From Sterolibacterium sp964437515 (GTDB lineage: Bacteria > Pseudomonadota > Gammaproteobacteria > Burkholderiales > Rhodocyclaceae): a stretch of 64,000 nt of DNA. Shown in pieces: positions 48,235 to 57,824 of this stretch. The notes under the pieces were generated by a model that worked only from the letters and a program-made list of their open reading frames with translations, was not told the DNA's origin and made no database searches. Numbering within the stretch: position 1 is the first letter of the stretch; each line of letters begins with the position of its first letter. The stretch lies in assembly GCA_964437515.1 (NCBI GenBank), contig CAYTHB010000008.1:1-64000 (forward strand), written 5' to 3'. Made by a program: the position numbers and the translations under genes.

Positions 48235-48828
48235 CTATTCAACTGCCGCGCCTTGCAAGAAAGACTGCTCGATCAGACTCGGCAAACTGGCGCGGGCAAT
48301 GCGCCCACGTCGCTCGGCATCCACCAGTCCGGTAAAAATGGCAATCCACAATTCCGTCAGCGCCGGTGCGCTGATGTCGATACGAAATGTACCCGCCTGC
48401 TGGCCGCGCAAAAAGAAAGCATCCAGTTGCGACTCCCAACCAGCATCCGCACTCATTTCCGTCGCACCATCCTGCCAGTAATACATCATCAGGAAAGCAC
48501 TGAATTCGCGCTGCTCCAGGCTATAAAAATCCAGACGACGCAAGGCTTCCAATGGTGTGCCTTGTGCCAAACATGATGCTTCGATCGCCGCAGTCACCCG
48601 TGCCACACTATGCTTGAGCAAACGCTCAACCAATTGCTCGCGTGTACGGCAGAAGCGATACAACGTCGCCTTGCTCAAACTCACCGCACGCGCCAGTTCC
48701 TGCAAAGTGGCGCGCGGATGAGCCACCATGGCTTGCGCAAGAGCAGCCAGCAGGCGGTTTTCTTCCTGACTCACGCTGCCTGCAATTTCTGTTGTCTCAT
48801 CTTGAACGGTATGAACAGCAGCTCCCAT
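48235..48828 (-). CDS. TetR/AcrR-family transcription regulator
   Basis: This 197-residue protein has an N-terminal helix-turn-helix (TLQELARAVSLSKATLYRFC) and an all-helical ligand domain (LEALRRLDFYSLEQREFSAF; LTELWIAIFTGLVDAERRGR). ATG 48828 (MGAAVHTVQDETTE) is chosen; two upstream in-frame Met codons are possible. It is divergent from the RND pump genes and most likely represses them. Confidence 0.9.
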   Translation of the reverse strand: MGAAVHTVQDETTEIAGSVSQEENRLLAALAQAMVAHPRATLQELARAVSLSKATLYRFCRTREQLVERLLKHSVARVTAAIEASCLAQGTPLEALRRLDFYSLEQREFSAFLMMYYWQDGATEMSADAGWESQLDAFFLRGQQAGTFRIDISAPALTELWIAIFTGLVDAERRGRIARASLPSLIEQSFLQGAAVE

Positions 48829-48890
48829 AGTCAACCTTATCATCAAAAGTTCAATATGAGCCAATTATGCATCATTTGATTGTATTTGAT

Positions 48891-48960
48891 TTGTTTTGAA
48901 ACAATAAGACAATAATTTTCAGGTAAAGACAAAACAATAAAGTTACTGATGAAACTTTAT
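48891..48960. promoter_or_regulatory. Candidate operators of the TetR regulator
   Basis: Two inverted repeats lie in the 205-bp divergent gap: TTGTTT-TG-AAACAA (48891-48904) and ATAAAGTT-N8-AACTTTAT (48937-48960). The surrounding sequence is AT-rich, as expected of promoters facing both ways. Either palindrome would suit a TetR dimer; neither is tested. Confidence 0.4.
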
Positions 48961-49033
48961 TGACTTATTCGGTTTTTTGGTGCACCATTCACTTTCGTCT
49001 TGCTCATCCCTGCAATTCTGCAATTGACTGGAA

Positions 49034-50227
49034 ATGAACACCATGAACCCCATGAACACCTTCCCCACAGCACATCGACAAACACGCAAATTACTTCTGC
49101 TGGCCACCACGCTGACACTCACGGCCTGTGGCCAGCAAGGCGCAGATCCGGCAGGCTGGGCACCACCGCCCGCCCCGGTGGATGTAATCACGGCACAAGC
49201 CGCAGCACACACGCTAAGCGCAGCGCTACCCGGCCGGATTGAGGCCGTTCGTAGCGCAGAAGTACGTGCGCGGGTGGCAGGTATTTTGGTGAAACGCCAT
49301 TTTGTGGAAGGCAGTCAGGTCAAGGCCGGCCAGTTGCTATTTCAGATCGATCCCGCCCCGCTACGCGCTGCGCTGGCTCATGCGGAGGGCACACTGGCCC
49401 GCGCCGAAGCCGAAGTATTCGACACTCAGGCCAAACTGAAACGCTATGACGAGCTGATCGGCATTGATGCTGTCAGCCGCCAAGAATATGACGCGGCTCA
49501 GGCTGCGCTGAAATCCGCCGAAGCCACACGCAATATGGCACGCGCCGAACTCACCACGGCGCGACTGAATCTGGGCTACGCCAGTGTCAGCGCACCCATC
49601 AGTGGCCGCATTGGCCGCGCGCTGGTCACCGAAGGCGCATTGGTCGGCCAAGATGAAGCCACTCCACTGGCCGTCATTCAGCAGCTCGATCCCGTCTATG
49701 CCGACTTTCAGCAGCCTGTCGCGGCTGCCTTGCAATTGCGCCAGCAAGCCGCCGCCAGCAAAACCAACGCCACCGCCCTGCCCTTGAGCATCAGCGTGGA
49801 AGGTGAATCCAGACAGCGTCATGGACGTCTGCTGTTCAGCGATGTCAGCGTCGAGCGCAGCACCGGTCAAATTTTGCTGCGCGGTGAATTCCCCAATCCG
49901 GATGGTCTGCTCCTGCCTGGCATGTATATGCGCGTGCACACCCCCAGCCTGAGCCTGGATCAGGCTTTTCAACTGCCACAGCGCGCGGTCAGTCATCTGC
50001 CGGATGGCACGGCGCAGGTTCGTGTCGTCGGTGCTGAAAACAAGATTGAAACACGAACGGTCACTGCTGTCGCCATGCAAGGCAAAGATTGGATCATCAG
50101 CAGTGGTCTGCAGGCAGGTGACAAAGTGGTTGTGAACTCAGCTACCACGCTGCAACCCGGCGCACCTGTCGCGATAGCCAGCGTTGACGGCAAGGCAACA
50201 GCGACAGAACCACAGGCCGCACACTAA
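49034..50227 (+). CDS. RND efflux periplasmic adaptor (AcrA/MexA family lipoprotein)
   Basis: This 397-residue membrane-fusion protein has a lipoprotein signal with lipobox LTAC (Cys32), the lipoyl halves (VRARVAGILVKRHFVEGSQVK; YASVSAPISGRIGRALVTEG), an alpha-hairpin between them and a C-terminal barrel (GLLLPGMYMRV). It links the inner-membrane pump to the outer-membrane channel. First gene of a three-gene drug-efflux operon. Confidence 0.94.
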   Translation: MNTMNPMNTFPTAHRQTRKLLLLATTLTLTACGQQGADPAGWAPPPAPVDVITAQAAAHTLSAALPGRIEAVRSAEVRARVAGILVKRHFVEGSQVKAGQLLFQIDPAPLRAALAHAEGTLARAEAEVFDTQAKLKRYDELIGIDAVSRQEYDAAQAALKSAEATRNMARAELTTARLNLGYASVSAPISGRIGRALVTEGALVGQDEATPLAVIQQLDPVYADFQQPVAAALQLRQQAAASKTNATALPLSISVEGESRQRHGRLLFSDVSVERSTGQILLRGEFPNPDGLLLPGMYMRVHTPSLSLDQAFQLPQRAVSHLPDGTAQVRVVGAENKIETRTVTAVAMQGKDWIISSGLQAGDKVVVNSATTLQPGAPVAIASVDGKATATEPQAAH

Positions 50228-50264
50228 TCTCAGCTCAGTCACTCACTCCCCACGGAGCACAGAC

Positions 50265-53200
50265 ATGTCCAGATTTTTTATCCATCGCCCCAACTTCGCC
50301 TGGGTCGTGGCCATATTCATTGCCCTGGCCGGCCTGCTGGCACTGCCCAAGCTGCCGGTGGCGCAGTACCCGACGGTCGCACCACCGCAGATCAACATCC
50401 AGGCGAGCTACCCCGGCGCATCGGCCACACTAATCAGCGAATCGGTCATCAGCATCATTGAGGAAGAACTCAACGGCGCGAAGAATCTGCTGTATTACGA
50501 CTCCTCGGCCAACTCCACCGGCTTTGGCGAAATCGTCGTCACTTTCGAGCCGGGTACCGATATCGACCTGGCTCAGGTGGATATACAGAACCGCATCAAG
50601 AAAGCCGAAGCCCGCCTGCCGGCAGCCGTCGTCCAGCAAGGTCTGCAAATCGAGCAGGCAAGCACCGGATTTTTGATGATCATCGCCATGGGTTACAAGG
50701 AAGGTGCAAAGAATCAGGATCAGATCGCCCTGGCCGATTACGCCGTGCGTCATGTCAATAATGAAATCCGCCGTCTGCCCGGGGTTGGCAAACTGCAGTT
50801 TTTTGCGACTGAATCTGCCATGCGGGTGTGGATCAATCCACAAAAACTGCTGGGTTATGGTCTATCCGTGGCTGACGTCAATGCCGCCATCGCAGCACAG
50901 AACCTGCAAGTGCCCGCCGGCAGCTTTGGCGCCCGGCCAGGCAGTGCCGAGCAGGAGCTGACCGCCACCATCGTCGTCAAGGGCACGCTGGACAATGCGC
51001 GCGAGTTCGCCAACATCGTGCTGCGCGCCAATCCAGATGGCTCGCAAGTCACCTTGGGTGATGTCGCGCGCATGGAAATCGGCCGGCAGAATTATCTTTA
51101 TGATTCACGCGTGAACGGCAAGAACGGCATCGCTTCCGCCGTGCTCCTCAGCCCCGGCGCCAACGCACTGGAAACCGCGCGCGCCGTGAGCAAGCGCCTG
51201 GAAGAGCTTTCCGCCGGTTTCCCTGACGACATCGAATACTCCATTCCCTACGACACCTCACGTTTCGTTGATGTCGCCATCACCAAGGTGCTGCAAACCC
51301 TGGTTGAAGCCATTCTGCTGGTGTTTTTGGTGATCTTCCTGTTCCTGCAAAACCTGCGCTATACGCTGATTCCCATCATCGTGGTACCGATCAGCCTGCT
51401 CGGCACCATGGCGGCGATGCTGCTGTTTGGTTTTTCGGTGAACATGATGACCATGTTCGGCATGGTGCTGGCCATCGGCATTCTCGTCGACGATGCCATC
51501 GTGGTGGTGGAAAACGTCGAACGCATCATGGCCGAAGAAGGTTTGGCACCGGTACCCGCCACCATCAAGGCCATGCAACAAGTTTCCGGCGCCATTGTCG
51601 GCATCACCGTCGTGCTCACCGCCGTCTTTCTGCCGCTGGCTTTCATGAGCGGCTCGGTGGGTGTGATCTATCGCCAGTTTTCGCTGGCCTTGGCGGTGTC
51701 CATCCTGTTTTCCGGCTTTCTTGCCCTGAGCTTGACGCCCGCGTTATGCGCCACGCTGCTGCGACCAACCCAGAACCATAGTGAAAAAAAGGGGGTTTTC
51801 GGCCTTTTTAATCGCCGCTTCAACAGTTTTAGCCAAGGCTACGCCTCGCTCACCCAGCGTCTGCTGCAAGCCACGGGACGTTACATGCTGATCTATCTGG
51901 CCATCGTCATCGGCCTGGGCTGGATGTTTGCCCGCATGCCGGAATCCTTCGTGCCTGCCGAAGACCAAGGCTACTATCTGGTCAACGCCCAACTGCCGCC
52001 CGGTGCCACTTATGCGCGTACTGAAAAAATTGTCAAACAGATGGAAGAGCACATACTCTCCCGCCCGGCGACCGATGCTAACGTGATGATTCTCGGCTTC
52101 AGTTTTGCCGGTAGCGGCGAGAACGCTGCACTCGGTTTTCCCTCGCTGATCGACTGGAGCAAACGCGGCAGTGGAGCAACAGTAAGCGACGAAATCGCCG
52201 CTTTTAACGCCCGCTTTGGTGGCTCCACCGAAGCCTCCATGATGGCCGTCAATCCACCGACCATTGACGGCATGGGCACGGCCAGCGGCTTCTCCCTGCG
52301 TCTACAGGATCGCGGCGGGCTAGGCCATGAAGCCCTGATTGCTGCACGCAACCAACTGCTCGGCGAAGTCTATGCCAAACCGTCCGTGCTCTACGCCATC
52401 ATGGAAGGCCTGGAAGATGCGCCTCAGCTGCGGCTGGATATCGACCGCGACCAGGCACGCGCCATGGGTGTGGATTTCGCCGCCATCAGCACGGCCATTT
52501 CCAGCGCTTTCGGCTCAGCCACCATCAACGATTTCACCAACAGTAGCCGCCTGCAACGCGTAGTGGTGCAAGCCGACATCAGCGAGCGCATGACCCCGGA
52601 AAGCCTGTTGCAACTGTACATTCCCAACAATCGTGGCCAGCAGGTGCCGCTCTCGGCTTTTGCCACCACGCGCTGGGAAGTCGGTCCGGTACAGCTAAAT
52701 CGCTACAACGGCTATCCCGCCGTGAAGATTTCCGGCGATGCCAAACCGGGTTTCAGTTCCAGTGAAGTCATGGCCGATGTGGAAGACATCCTCAGCCGCC
52801 TGCCCAAGGGCATCGGCTACGAATGGACCGGGCTTTCCTATCAGGAACGCTTCGCCGGTGCGCAAGCACCCCTGCTATTCAGCCTGGCCATCCTGGTGGT
52901 CTTCCTGGTGCTGGTCGCGCTGTACGAAAGCTGGGCGATTCCGCTCTCGGTGATGCTGATCGTACCGATTGGCGCACTGGGTTCGGTGCTTGCCAGCAGC
53001 GGCCTGGGGCTGGCCAATGACGTGTATTTCAAGGTGGGCCTAATCACCATCATCGGCCTGGCCACCAAGAATGCGATTCTCATCGTTGAATTTGCCAAGA
53101 CACTGCACGAAGCGGGGCACAGTCTGCACGAATCCGTCGTCAAAGCCGCCCGTCTGCGCCTGCGCCCGATTCTGATGACTTCCCTGGCCTTCATTCTCGG

Positions 53201-53429
53201 CGTGCTGCCCTTGGCGCTCGCCAGTGGTGCGGGTGGTGCCAGCCAGCGCGCCCTGGGTGTCGGCGTGATTGGCGGCATGCTTTCGGTCACCATGCTGGGC
53301 ATTCTTTTCATTCCGATTTTCTACGTCTGGGTACTCAAGCTGCTGTGGCGCGGCAAGCCACCCAAGCACAGTTCGCCTGAAACAGCAGAACACGACACAC
53401 AGGCATCCACTTCTGGAGTCAAAGCATGA
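50265..53429 (+). CDS. RND multidrug efflux permease (AcrB/MexB, HAE1 family)
   Basis: This 1054-residue pump starts MSRFFIHRPNFAWVVAIFIA, as in the HAE1 family. The proton-relay Asp pair sits in TM4 (MVLAIGILVDDAIVVVENVE), and the second membrane half shows GLITIIGLATKNAILIVEFA. The full complement of helices and large periplasmic domains is present. Start is ATG 50265 with ACGGAG upstream. It ends in an ATGA overlap with the channel gene. Confidence 0.95.
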   Translation: MSRFFIHRPNFAWVVAIFIALAGLLALPKLPVAQYPTVAPPQINIQASYPGASATLISESVISIIEEELNGAKNLLYYDSSANSTGFGEIVVTFEPGTDIDLAQVDIQNRIKKAEARLPAAVVQQGLQIEQASTGFLMIIAMGYKEGAKNQDQIALADYAVRHVNNEIRRLPGVGKLQFFATESAMRVWINPQKLLGYGLSVADVNAAIAAQNLQVPAGSFGARPGSAEQELTATIVVKGTLDNAREFANIVLRANPDGSQVTLGDVARMEIGRQNYLYDSRVNGKNGIASAVLLSPGANALETARAVSKRLEELSAGFPDDIEYSIPYDTSRFVDVAITKVLQTLVEAILLVFLVIFLFLQNLRYTLIPIIVVPISLLGTMAAMLLFGFSVNMMTMFGMVLAIGILVDDAIVVVENVERIMAEEGLAPVPATIKAMQQVSGAIVGITVVLTAVFLPLAFMSGSVGVIYRQFSLALAVSILFSGFLALSLTPALCATLLRPTQNHSEKKGVFGLFNRRFNSFSQGYASLTQRLLQATGRYMLIYLAIVIGLGWMFARMPESFVPAEDQGYYLVNAQLPPGATYARTEKIVKQMEEHILSRPATDANVMILGFSFAGSGENAALGFPSLIDWSKRGSGATVSDEIAAFNARFGGSTEASMMAVNPPTIDGMGTASGFSLRLQDRGGLGHEALIAARNQLLGEVYAKPSVLYAIMEGLEDAPQLRLDIDRDQARAMGVDFAAISTAISSAFGSATINDFTNSSRLQRVVVQADISERMTPESLLQLYIPNNRGQQVPLSAFATTRWEVGPVQLNRYNGYPAVKISGDAKPGFSSSEVMADVEDILSRLPKGIGYEWTGLSYQERFAGAQAPLLFSLAILVVFLVLVALYESWAIPLSVMLIVPIGALGSVLASSGLGLANDVYFKVGLITIIGLATKNAILIVEFAKTLHEAGHSLHESVVKAARLRLRPILMTSLAFILGVLPLALASGAGGASQRALGVGVIGGMLSVTMLGILFIPIFYVWVLKLLWRGKPPKHSSPETAEHDTQASTSGVKA

Positions 53430-54871
53430 AACGCTCTCCATACAGCCCATACGCCTCATCCCCCCTTAGCTTGATCACCCATTCGCTGGCCTGTCTGTGG
53501 CTGACTGCTTGCTCTCTGGCACCCACGTATGAAACACCTGCCGCACCCATGCCTGCCAGTTGGTCAGAGCACAAGCAGGGAGCCGAATCCAGCGCAGCGC
53601 ACCCGCAAACGCCCCAAAGCTGGCAAGATTTTGTTCGCGATGAAACTTTACGTGAACTGATCCAGCAAGCCTTGGACAACAATCGCGAACTGCGCATGGC
53701 GATACTGAATGTCGAAGCTGCACGCGCGCAATTCGGCATACAACGGGCTGACCGCCTGCCCAATTTGGATCTACAAGCTACAGGCCAGCGCCAACACCTA
53801 CCAGCAGACCTCAACGCCAGCGGTGTGGCAGGCGTTCAGTCCAGGTATCAGGTCGGCTTGGGATTGACGGCCTTCGAGCTGGATCTATTTGGCCGCGTGC
53901 GCAATCTGGCCAATGCGACAGAAGAAGAATTTTTCGCCAGTGCAGAACACGCTCAGGCTGCCCGTATCAGCTTGATCAGCGAAGTCATTCGCGGCTGGGT
54001 ACTGCGCAACACCGTCTGGCAGCGCCAGCAGCTGGCCGAGCAAACTCATCAAATCCGTATGAAAAGTCTGCAACTGATCCAGCGTCGCCAGCAAGCAGGG
54101 CTGGCCAGCGCACTGGATTACCAGGAAGCGCGTGGGCTGGCTGAGCAGGCACAAGCCGATGCCCAACGCGCCCAACGCGAGCTGGTGCAAAGTGAAAACG
54201 CTTTGCGTCTGTTGCTGGGCAGCAGCAATTCAGCCCTGCCCGCCGCCACAGCCATCAATGAAAACCTGCTATCTGCCATCACTCCCGGCCTGCCCTCACA
54301 ACTACTGGAACAGCGCCCCGACATTCGCGCTGCCGAGCATCAACTGCGCGCCCGCAACGCCAGTATCGGCGCAGCACGCGCAGCCTTCTTCCCCAGCATC
54401 AGTCTGACCGGCCTGCTCGGTACTGCCAGCAGTGATCTCGATGATCTGTTCGGCCACGGCCAGCGCAGCTGGACTTTCATCCCGCAACTGCGCCTGCCGA
54501 TCTTCGCTGGCTGGCGCAACCAGGCCAATCTGGATCTGGCCACAGCACGCAAGGACATCGCCATTGCCAACTACGAAAACACCATCCAGACTGCGTTCCG
54601 TGAAGTCAGCGACGCTCTCGTTGCCAACGCCACTTTGCAACGCGAAGAACACGCCCTACGCGCCCGCCTCGACGCTGGCCAACACACCCTGCGTCTGGCC
54701 GAAGCCCGCTACCGCGCCGGTGTGGATGATCACCTGCGTTACCTTGATGCCCAACGTAACGACTACGCCAACCAGGCCGAACTGATCAGCACGCAAGGAC
54801 AACGCCAAATTGCGCAAGTCAGTCTGTTCAGAGCACTGGGCGGTGGTTGGGACTATAAAACCGGCAATTAA
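53426..54871 (+). CDS. Outer-membrane efflux lipoprotein (OprM/NodT family)
   Basis: This 481-residue TolC-type channel has lipobox LTAC (Cys29), the motif TLRELIQQALDNNRELRMAI, and the repeated coiled-coil halves (GLGLTAFELDLFGRVRNLAN; PQLRLPIFAGWRNQANLDLA). It completes the tripartite pump. The TAA stop is shared with the first bases of the dispersed element at 54869. Confidence 0.94.
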   Translation: MKRSPYSPYASSPLSLITHSLACLWLTACSLAPTYETPAAPMPASWSEHKQGAESSAAHPQTPQSWQDFVRDETLRELIQQALDNNRELRMAILNVEAARAQFGIQRADRLPNLDLQATGQRQHLPADLNASGVAGVQSRYQVGLGLTAFELDLFGRVRNLANATEEEFFASAEHAQAARISLISEVIRGWVLRNTVWQRQQLAEQTHQIRMKSLQLIQRRQQAGLASALDYQEARGLAEQAQADAQRAQRELVQSENALRLLLGSSNSALPAATAINENLLSAITPGLPSQLLEQRPDIRAAEHQLRARNASIGAARAAFFPSISLTGLLGTASSDLDDLFGHGQRSWTFIPQLRLPIFAGWRNQANLDLATARKDIAIANYENTIQTAFREVSDALVANATLQREEHALRARLDAGQHTLRLAEARYRAGVDDHLRYLDAQRNDYANQAELISTQGQRQIAQVSLFRALGGGWDYKTGN

Positions 54872-55021
54872 CGAGCATGGTAGCCATCTCCACCCGCAGA
54901 GGATGAAATAATCGTTACCCGATACGCCCACCCCACCCATCCGCCCCTCAAGGGGCGGCTACTGATTGGCTCGCTACGCTCGAAGCTTCAACTCGACTCT
55001 GTTTTTTGTATTTCACGCTAA
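54869..55021 (+). repeat. Dispersed element, short form, at the end of the efflux operon
   Basis: This 153-bp forward copy runs from TAACGAGCATGGTAGCC to TTTTTTGTATTTCACGCTAA, with the stem CCGCCCCT-CA-AGGGGCGG. It supplies the stop codon of the channel gene and directly abuts the hairpin unit at 55020. Confidence 0.88.
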
Positions 55022-55120
55022 GGATTGCGCCGTCATTCTGCGCATCGTCGCAGAATCCATAGACCCTGCGACGATGCGTAGGGTAACCGTGTAACCGTGT
55101 GACCGTGGTATTGCACAAGG
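55020..55120 (+). repeat. 100-bp hairpin unit, copy B'
   Basis: Second copy of the unit at 48069-48170. The palindrome arms are 55038-55057 and 55062-55081 around the loop CATA. Here the unit lies before the 231-bp repeat, whereas in the other copy it follows it. Confidence 0.88.
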
Positions 55121-55121
55121 T

Positions 55122-55298
55122 ACCCAGCACACCGAGCATCGTACCGACCATACCGAGGGACATTGGCGCTGGGCACTCCACACCTTCCCGGAGCCTCTCC
55201 ACCTGCAAGCGGGGCAAACACTCGACATTCAGGTATCCCACAATCGAAACAATCTAATTTTTACCGTTGAGAATCCAACCGTGGCGTCAAAAAATTGA
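55122..55298 (+). pseudogene. Orphan 3' end of the TPR-PRMT gene
   Basis: These codons reproduce the C-terminus of the TPR-PRMT protein (GHWRWALHTFPEPLHLQAGQ, then TLDIQVSHNRNNLIF) with the frame intact to a TGA at the equivalent position. Differences cluster at the very end (ENPTVASKN against ESSNVKSKG). No start or methyltransferase core is present. It is part of the 231-bp repeat ending at 55352. Confidence 0.9.
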
Positions 55299-55607
55299 GC
55301 AATGAAAAAACCCGCGATGTCCCCAGCAACCGGTCGTCGTCATCTGCGTACTGAACCTCTCCATCCGCTCCAACTGCTCTGCGCGATGGCTGCTATCCAG
55401 CTTGAGAATACATTCACGCCAAGGATCCGTATCCGCCTTATAGCCCAGCTTTTCACACGCGGGGCCATAGACCTGAATCATCGTATCGACCTCTTGCTGC
55501 ATTTTTAACGACCGCTCTGCCGGTGTCAGCGAAGCGCAACTACTCACACTCAGACCCAGACCCAACAGTGCCAGAAAACCACAACGCATGATGAAATGGC
55601 GAAACAT
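55287..55607 (-). CDS. Small lipoprotein of unknown function
   Basis: This protein of about 106 residues starts MFRHFIMRCGFLALLGLGLS, with lipobox VSSC. A helical part follows (LTPAERSLKMQQEVDTMIQV) with paired Cys residues (GPACEKLGYK; DPWRECILKL) and an unusual Gly/His/Phe/Cys tail. Its last 21 codons lie in the 231-bp repeat and overlap tail-to-tail with the PRMT remnant by 12 bp. I recognise no named family. An alternative start at Met7 would still give the signal. Confidence 0.75.
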   Translation of the reverse strand: MFRHFIMRCGFLALLGLGLSVSSCASLTPAERSLKMQQEVDTMIQVYGPACEKLGYKADTDPWRECILKLDSSHRAEQLERMERFSTQMTTTGCWGHRGFFHCSIF

Positions 55608-55703
55608 GATGCGACTCCTTTTACACGATGGCACACGGTATAGTATTTCACTCCACACCATTCCTGTCAGCAATTTCATTTAGTCAATTCTCCTACTCTC
55701 CCA

Positions 55704-56720
55704 ATGAAAATTTACACGACCGCCCCTCTCGAAGACCCGCGCAAAGCACGCACGCTTTACAAGGAACTGGAAGATATCGGCTACGACGGCGGGTTTTCCT
55801 TTGAAGCCAAGCACGACCCTTTCCTTGCCCTGGCCGTTGCCGCTGAACATACCACCACATTACGTCTGGGCACCGCCATCGCCATTGCCTTTGCGCGCAA
55901 TCCGATGAATCTTGCCAATCTGGGTTACGACATGCAGTCAATCAGTGGCGGGCGTTTCGTGCTCGGCCTGGGCTCACAGGTCAAACCGCATATTGAAAAA
56001 CGTTTCAGCAGCACCTGGTCGCACCCCGCCGAGCGTATGCGCGAAATCGTGCTTGCCATCAAAGCCATCTGGAACTGTTGGGAAGGTCACGCACCGCTCA
56101 ACTTCGAGGGACAGTTCTACCGCCACACACTGATGATCCCCGCCTTCAACCCCGGCCCCAATCCCTACGGTCCCCCGCCGATATTCACCGGCGGATTTGG
56201 CCCAAAAATGACCGCGATTGCCGGAGAAGTCAGCGATGGCTTCATCGCTCACCCATTCAACACGCGCCGCTCCTTGCTGGAAAACACGCTGCCTGCGCTG
56301 TCGTCCGGCTTGAGCAAAAGCGGGCGGCAGCGTGATGACATCGAAGTCATGTGCGCCACCTTGACCGTCACCGCCGATACCGAAGAAGGTCTGGCAGCAG
56401 CAAAGCTCGCCGCAAAAAAACAACTGGCGTTCTACGGTTCAACCCCAGCCTATCTACCGACCTTGGCAGTGCATGGCTGGGAAGCCCTACACGAAGAACT
56501 CAACCGCCTCTCCAAGGCCGGCCGTTGGGACGATATGACTGTCCTGATTGGTGATGACGTGCTCAACGAAATCGCCGTCGTCGGCGAACGCCACGAAATC
56601 GCCACCAAGCTAAAAACCCGTCTGGCAGGCATTGCCGACAGCGTCAGCCTCACGCACAATCGCTGCCCGGATCCCGCTCATTGGGCGGATATTGTGCAAG
56701 AGCTTAAACACCCCCTCTGA
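55704..56720 (+). CDS. LLM-class F420-dependent oxidoreductase (TIGR03617-like)
   Basis: This 338-residue luciferase-like monooxygenase-fold protein shows LGTAIAIAFARNPMNLANLG, SGGRFVLGLGSQVKPHIEKR and PPIFTGGFGPKMTAIAGEVS, as in F420-linked LLM enzymes. The substrate is unknown. The next gene, 18 bp on, is a second LLM enzyme of a different subgroup. No F420-synthesis gene is in the window, so flavin use remains possible. Confidence 0.87.
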   Translation: MKIYTTAPLEDPRKARTLYKELEDIGYDGGFSFEAKHDPFLALAVAAEHTTTLRLGTAIAIAFARNPMNLANLGYDMQSISGGRFVLGLGSQVKPHIEKRFSSTWSHPAERMREIVLAIKAIWNCWEGHAPLNFEGQFYRHTLMIPAFNPGPNPYGPPPIFTGGFGPKMTAIAGEVSDGFIAHPFNTRRSLLENTLPALSSGLSKSGRQRDDIEVMCATLTVTADTEEGLAAAKLAAKKQLAFYGSTPAYLPTLAVHGWEALHEELNRLSKAGRWDDMTVLIGDDVLNEIAVVGERHEIATKLKTRLAGIADSVSLTHNRCPDPAHWADIVQELKHPL

Positions 56721-56738
56721 TTTTTTTGCGAGCCCCTC

Positions 56739-57824
56739 ATGACCTCCTCCAAATTCCCTGAACTCGGCTTCTACGCCCTTCCCGGCCACACCCATACCCC
56801 TGCTGATTTATTGACAGAAATCCGCGAGGCGGAGCGTCTCGGCATCGGCTCGGCGTGGCTTTCTGAACGCGTCGATGTCAAGGAAATCGGCGTACTCGCC
56901 GGTGCTGCCGCGGCCGTCACACAAAACATATTCATCTGCAGTGCCGCCACCAATATCAACACCCGCCACCCCATCATTACCGCCAGCCTCGCCACCACCG
57001 CCAGCCGCCTCTCCGGGGGACGTTTTGGGCTGGGGGTTGCACGCGGCATCGGCGTGCGTGCCGGATTGTGGGGGCTTGAACCCGTCACCAACGCCAAATT
57101 GCGCGAATTCGCCGAGCTGATGCGCCAGCTCTGGCGCGGCGAGCGCGTCATGGGACACGACGGGGCAATGGGCTGCTATCCCTATCTGCACATGGCCGAC
57201 TGGATCAACGATGCCGACAACATCCCGCTGATGCTGGGGGCTTATGGCGAAAAAACGCTGGAATTTGCCGGTGGCGTATTCGATGGCGTATTTCTCTCCA
57301 CTTTTTTCTCCGATGCCGCCGTCCGCAAGGCCGTTGCAGCGGTGCGCCGCGGCGCGGAAAAAGCCGGACGCGATCCGGCGGCGGTCAAGGTTTGGGCGGT
57401 GGTCGCCACCGCCTGCGAGCCAGATGAGGAAACCTGGCTGCGCGCCATCGTCGCGCGCATGGCGACCTATCTTCAAGCCCCCGATCTCGCGCAATTATTG
57501 ATCGACATCAACGGCTGGGATGCCAGCGTATTGGACACATTCCGCGCCAATGAAACTGTGGCCTGTATGCGCGGCGGTATCGACAGCACCGCAACCCTCG
57601 ATCAGTTGCGCGAAATCGAACCCTTGATTCCCAAAGACTGGTTTCCCGCCGCCGTAGGCGATGCCGCCACCTGCGCCCAACGTTGGCAGGATCAATTCAA
57701 TGCAGGTGCGGATGGAGTCATCATCCATGCGGCAACACCGCAACAATTCGCCCCCGTGCTGGCCGCTTACGAAAAAATTCGCCACCCCACGCAGTTTGCG
57801 ACACGCAGCAATCGACCGTGTTAA
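56739..57824 (+). CDS. LLM-class F420-dependent oxidoreductase (TIGR03857-like)
   Basis: This 361-residue protein of the same fold shows EAERLGIGSAWLSERVDVKE, NTRHPIITASLATTASRLSG and GGRFGLGVARGIGVRAGLWG. It differs clearly from its neighbour, so this is a functional pair rather than a recent duplication. The stop overlaps the GTG of the glycosylase gene, coupling all three. Confidence 0.87.
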   Translation: MTSSKFPELGFYALPGHTHTPADLLTEIREAERLGIGSAWLSERVDVKEIGVLAGAAAAVTQNIFICSAATNINTRHPIITASLATTASRLSGGRFGLGVARGIGVRAGLWGLEPVTNAKLREFAELMRQLWRGERVMGHDGAMGCYPYLHMADWINDADNIPLMLGAYGEKTLEFAGGVFDGVFLSTFFSDAAVRKAVAAVRRGAEKAGRDPAAVKVWAVVATACEPDEETWLRAIVARMATYLQAPDLAQLLIDINGWDASVLDTFRANETVACMRGGIDSTATLDQLREIEPLIPKDWFPAAVGDAATCAQRWQDQFNAGADGVIIHAATPQQFAPVLAAYEKIRHPTQFATRSNRPC

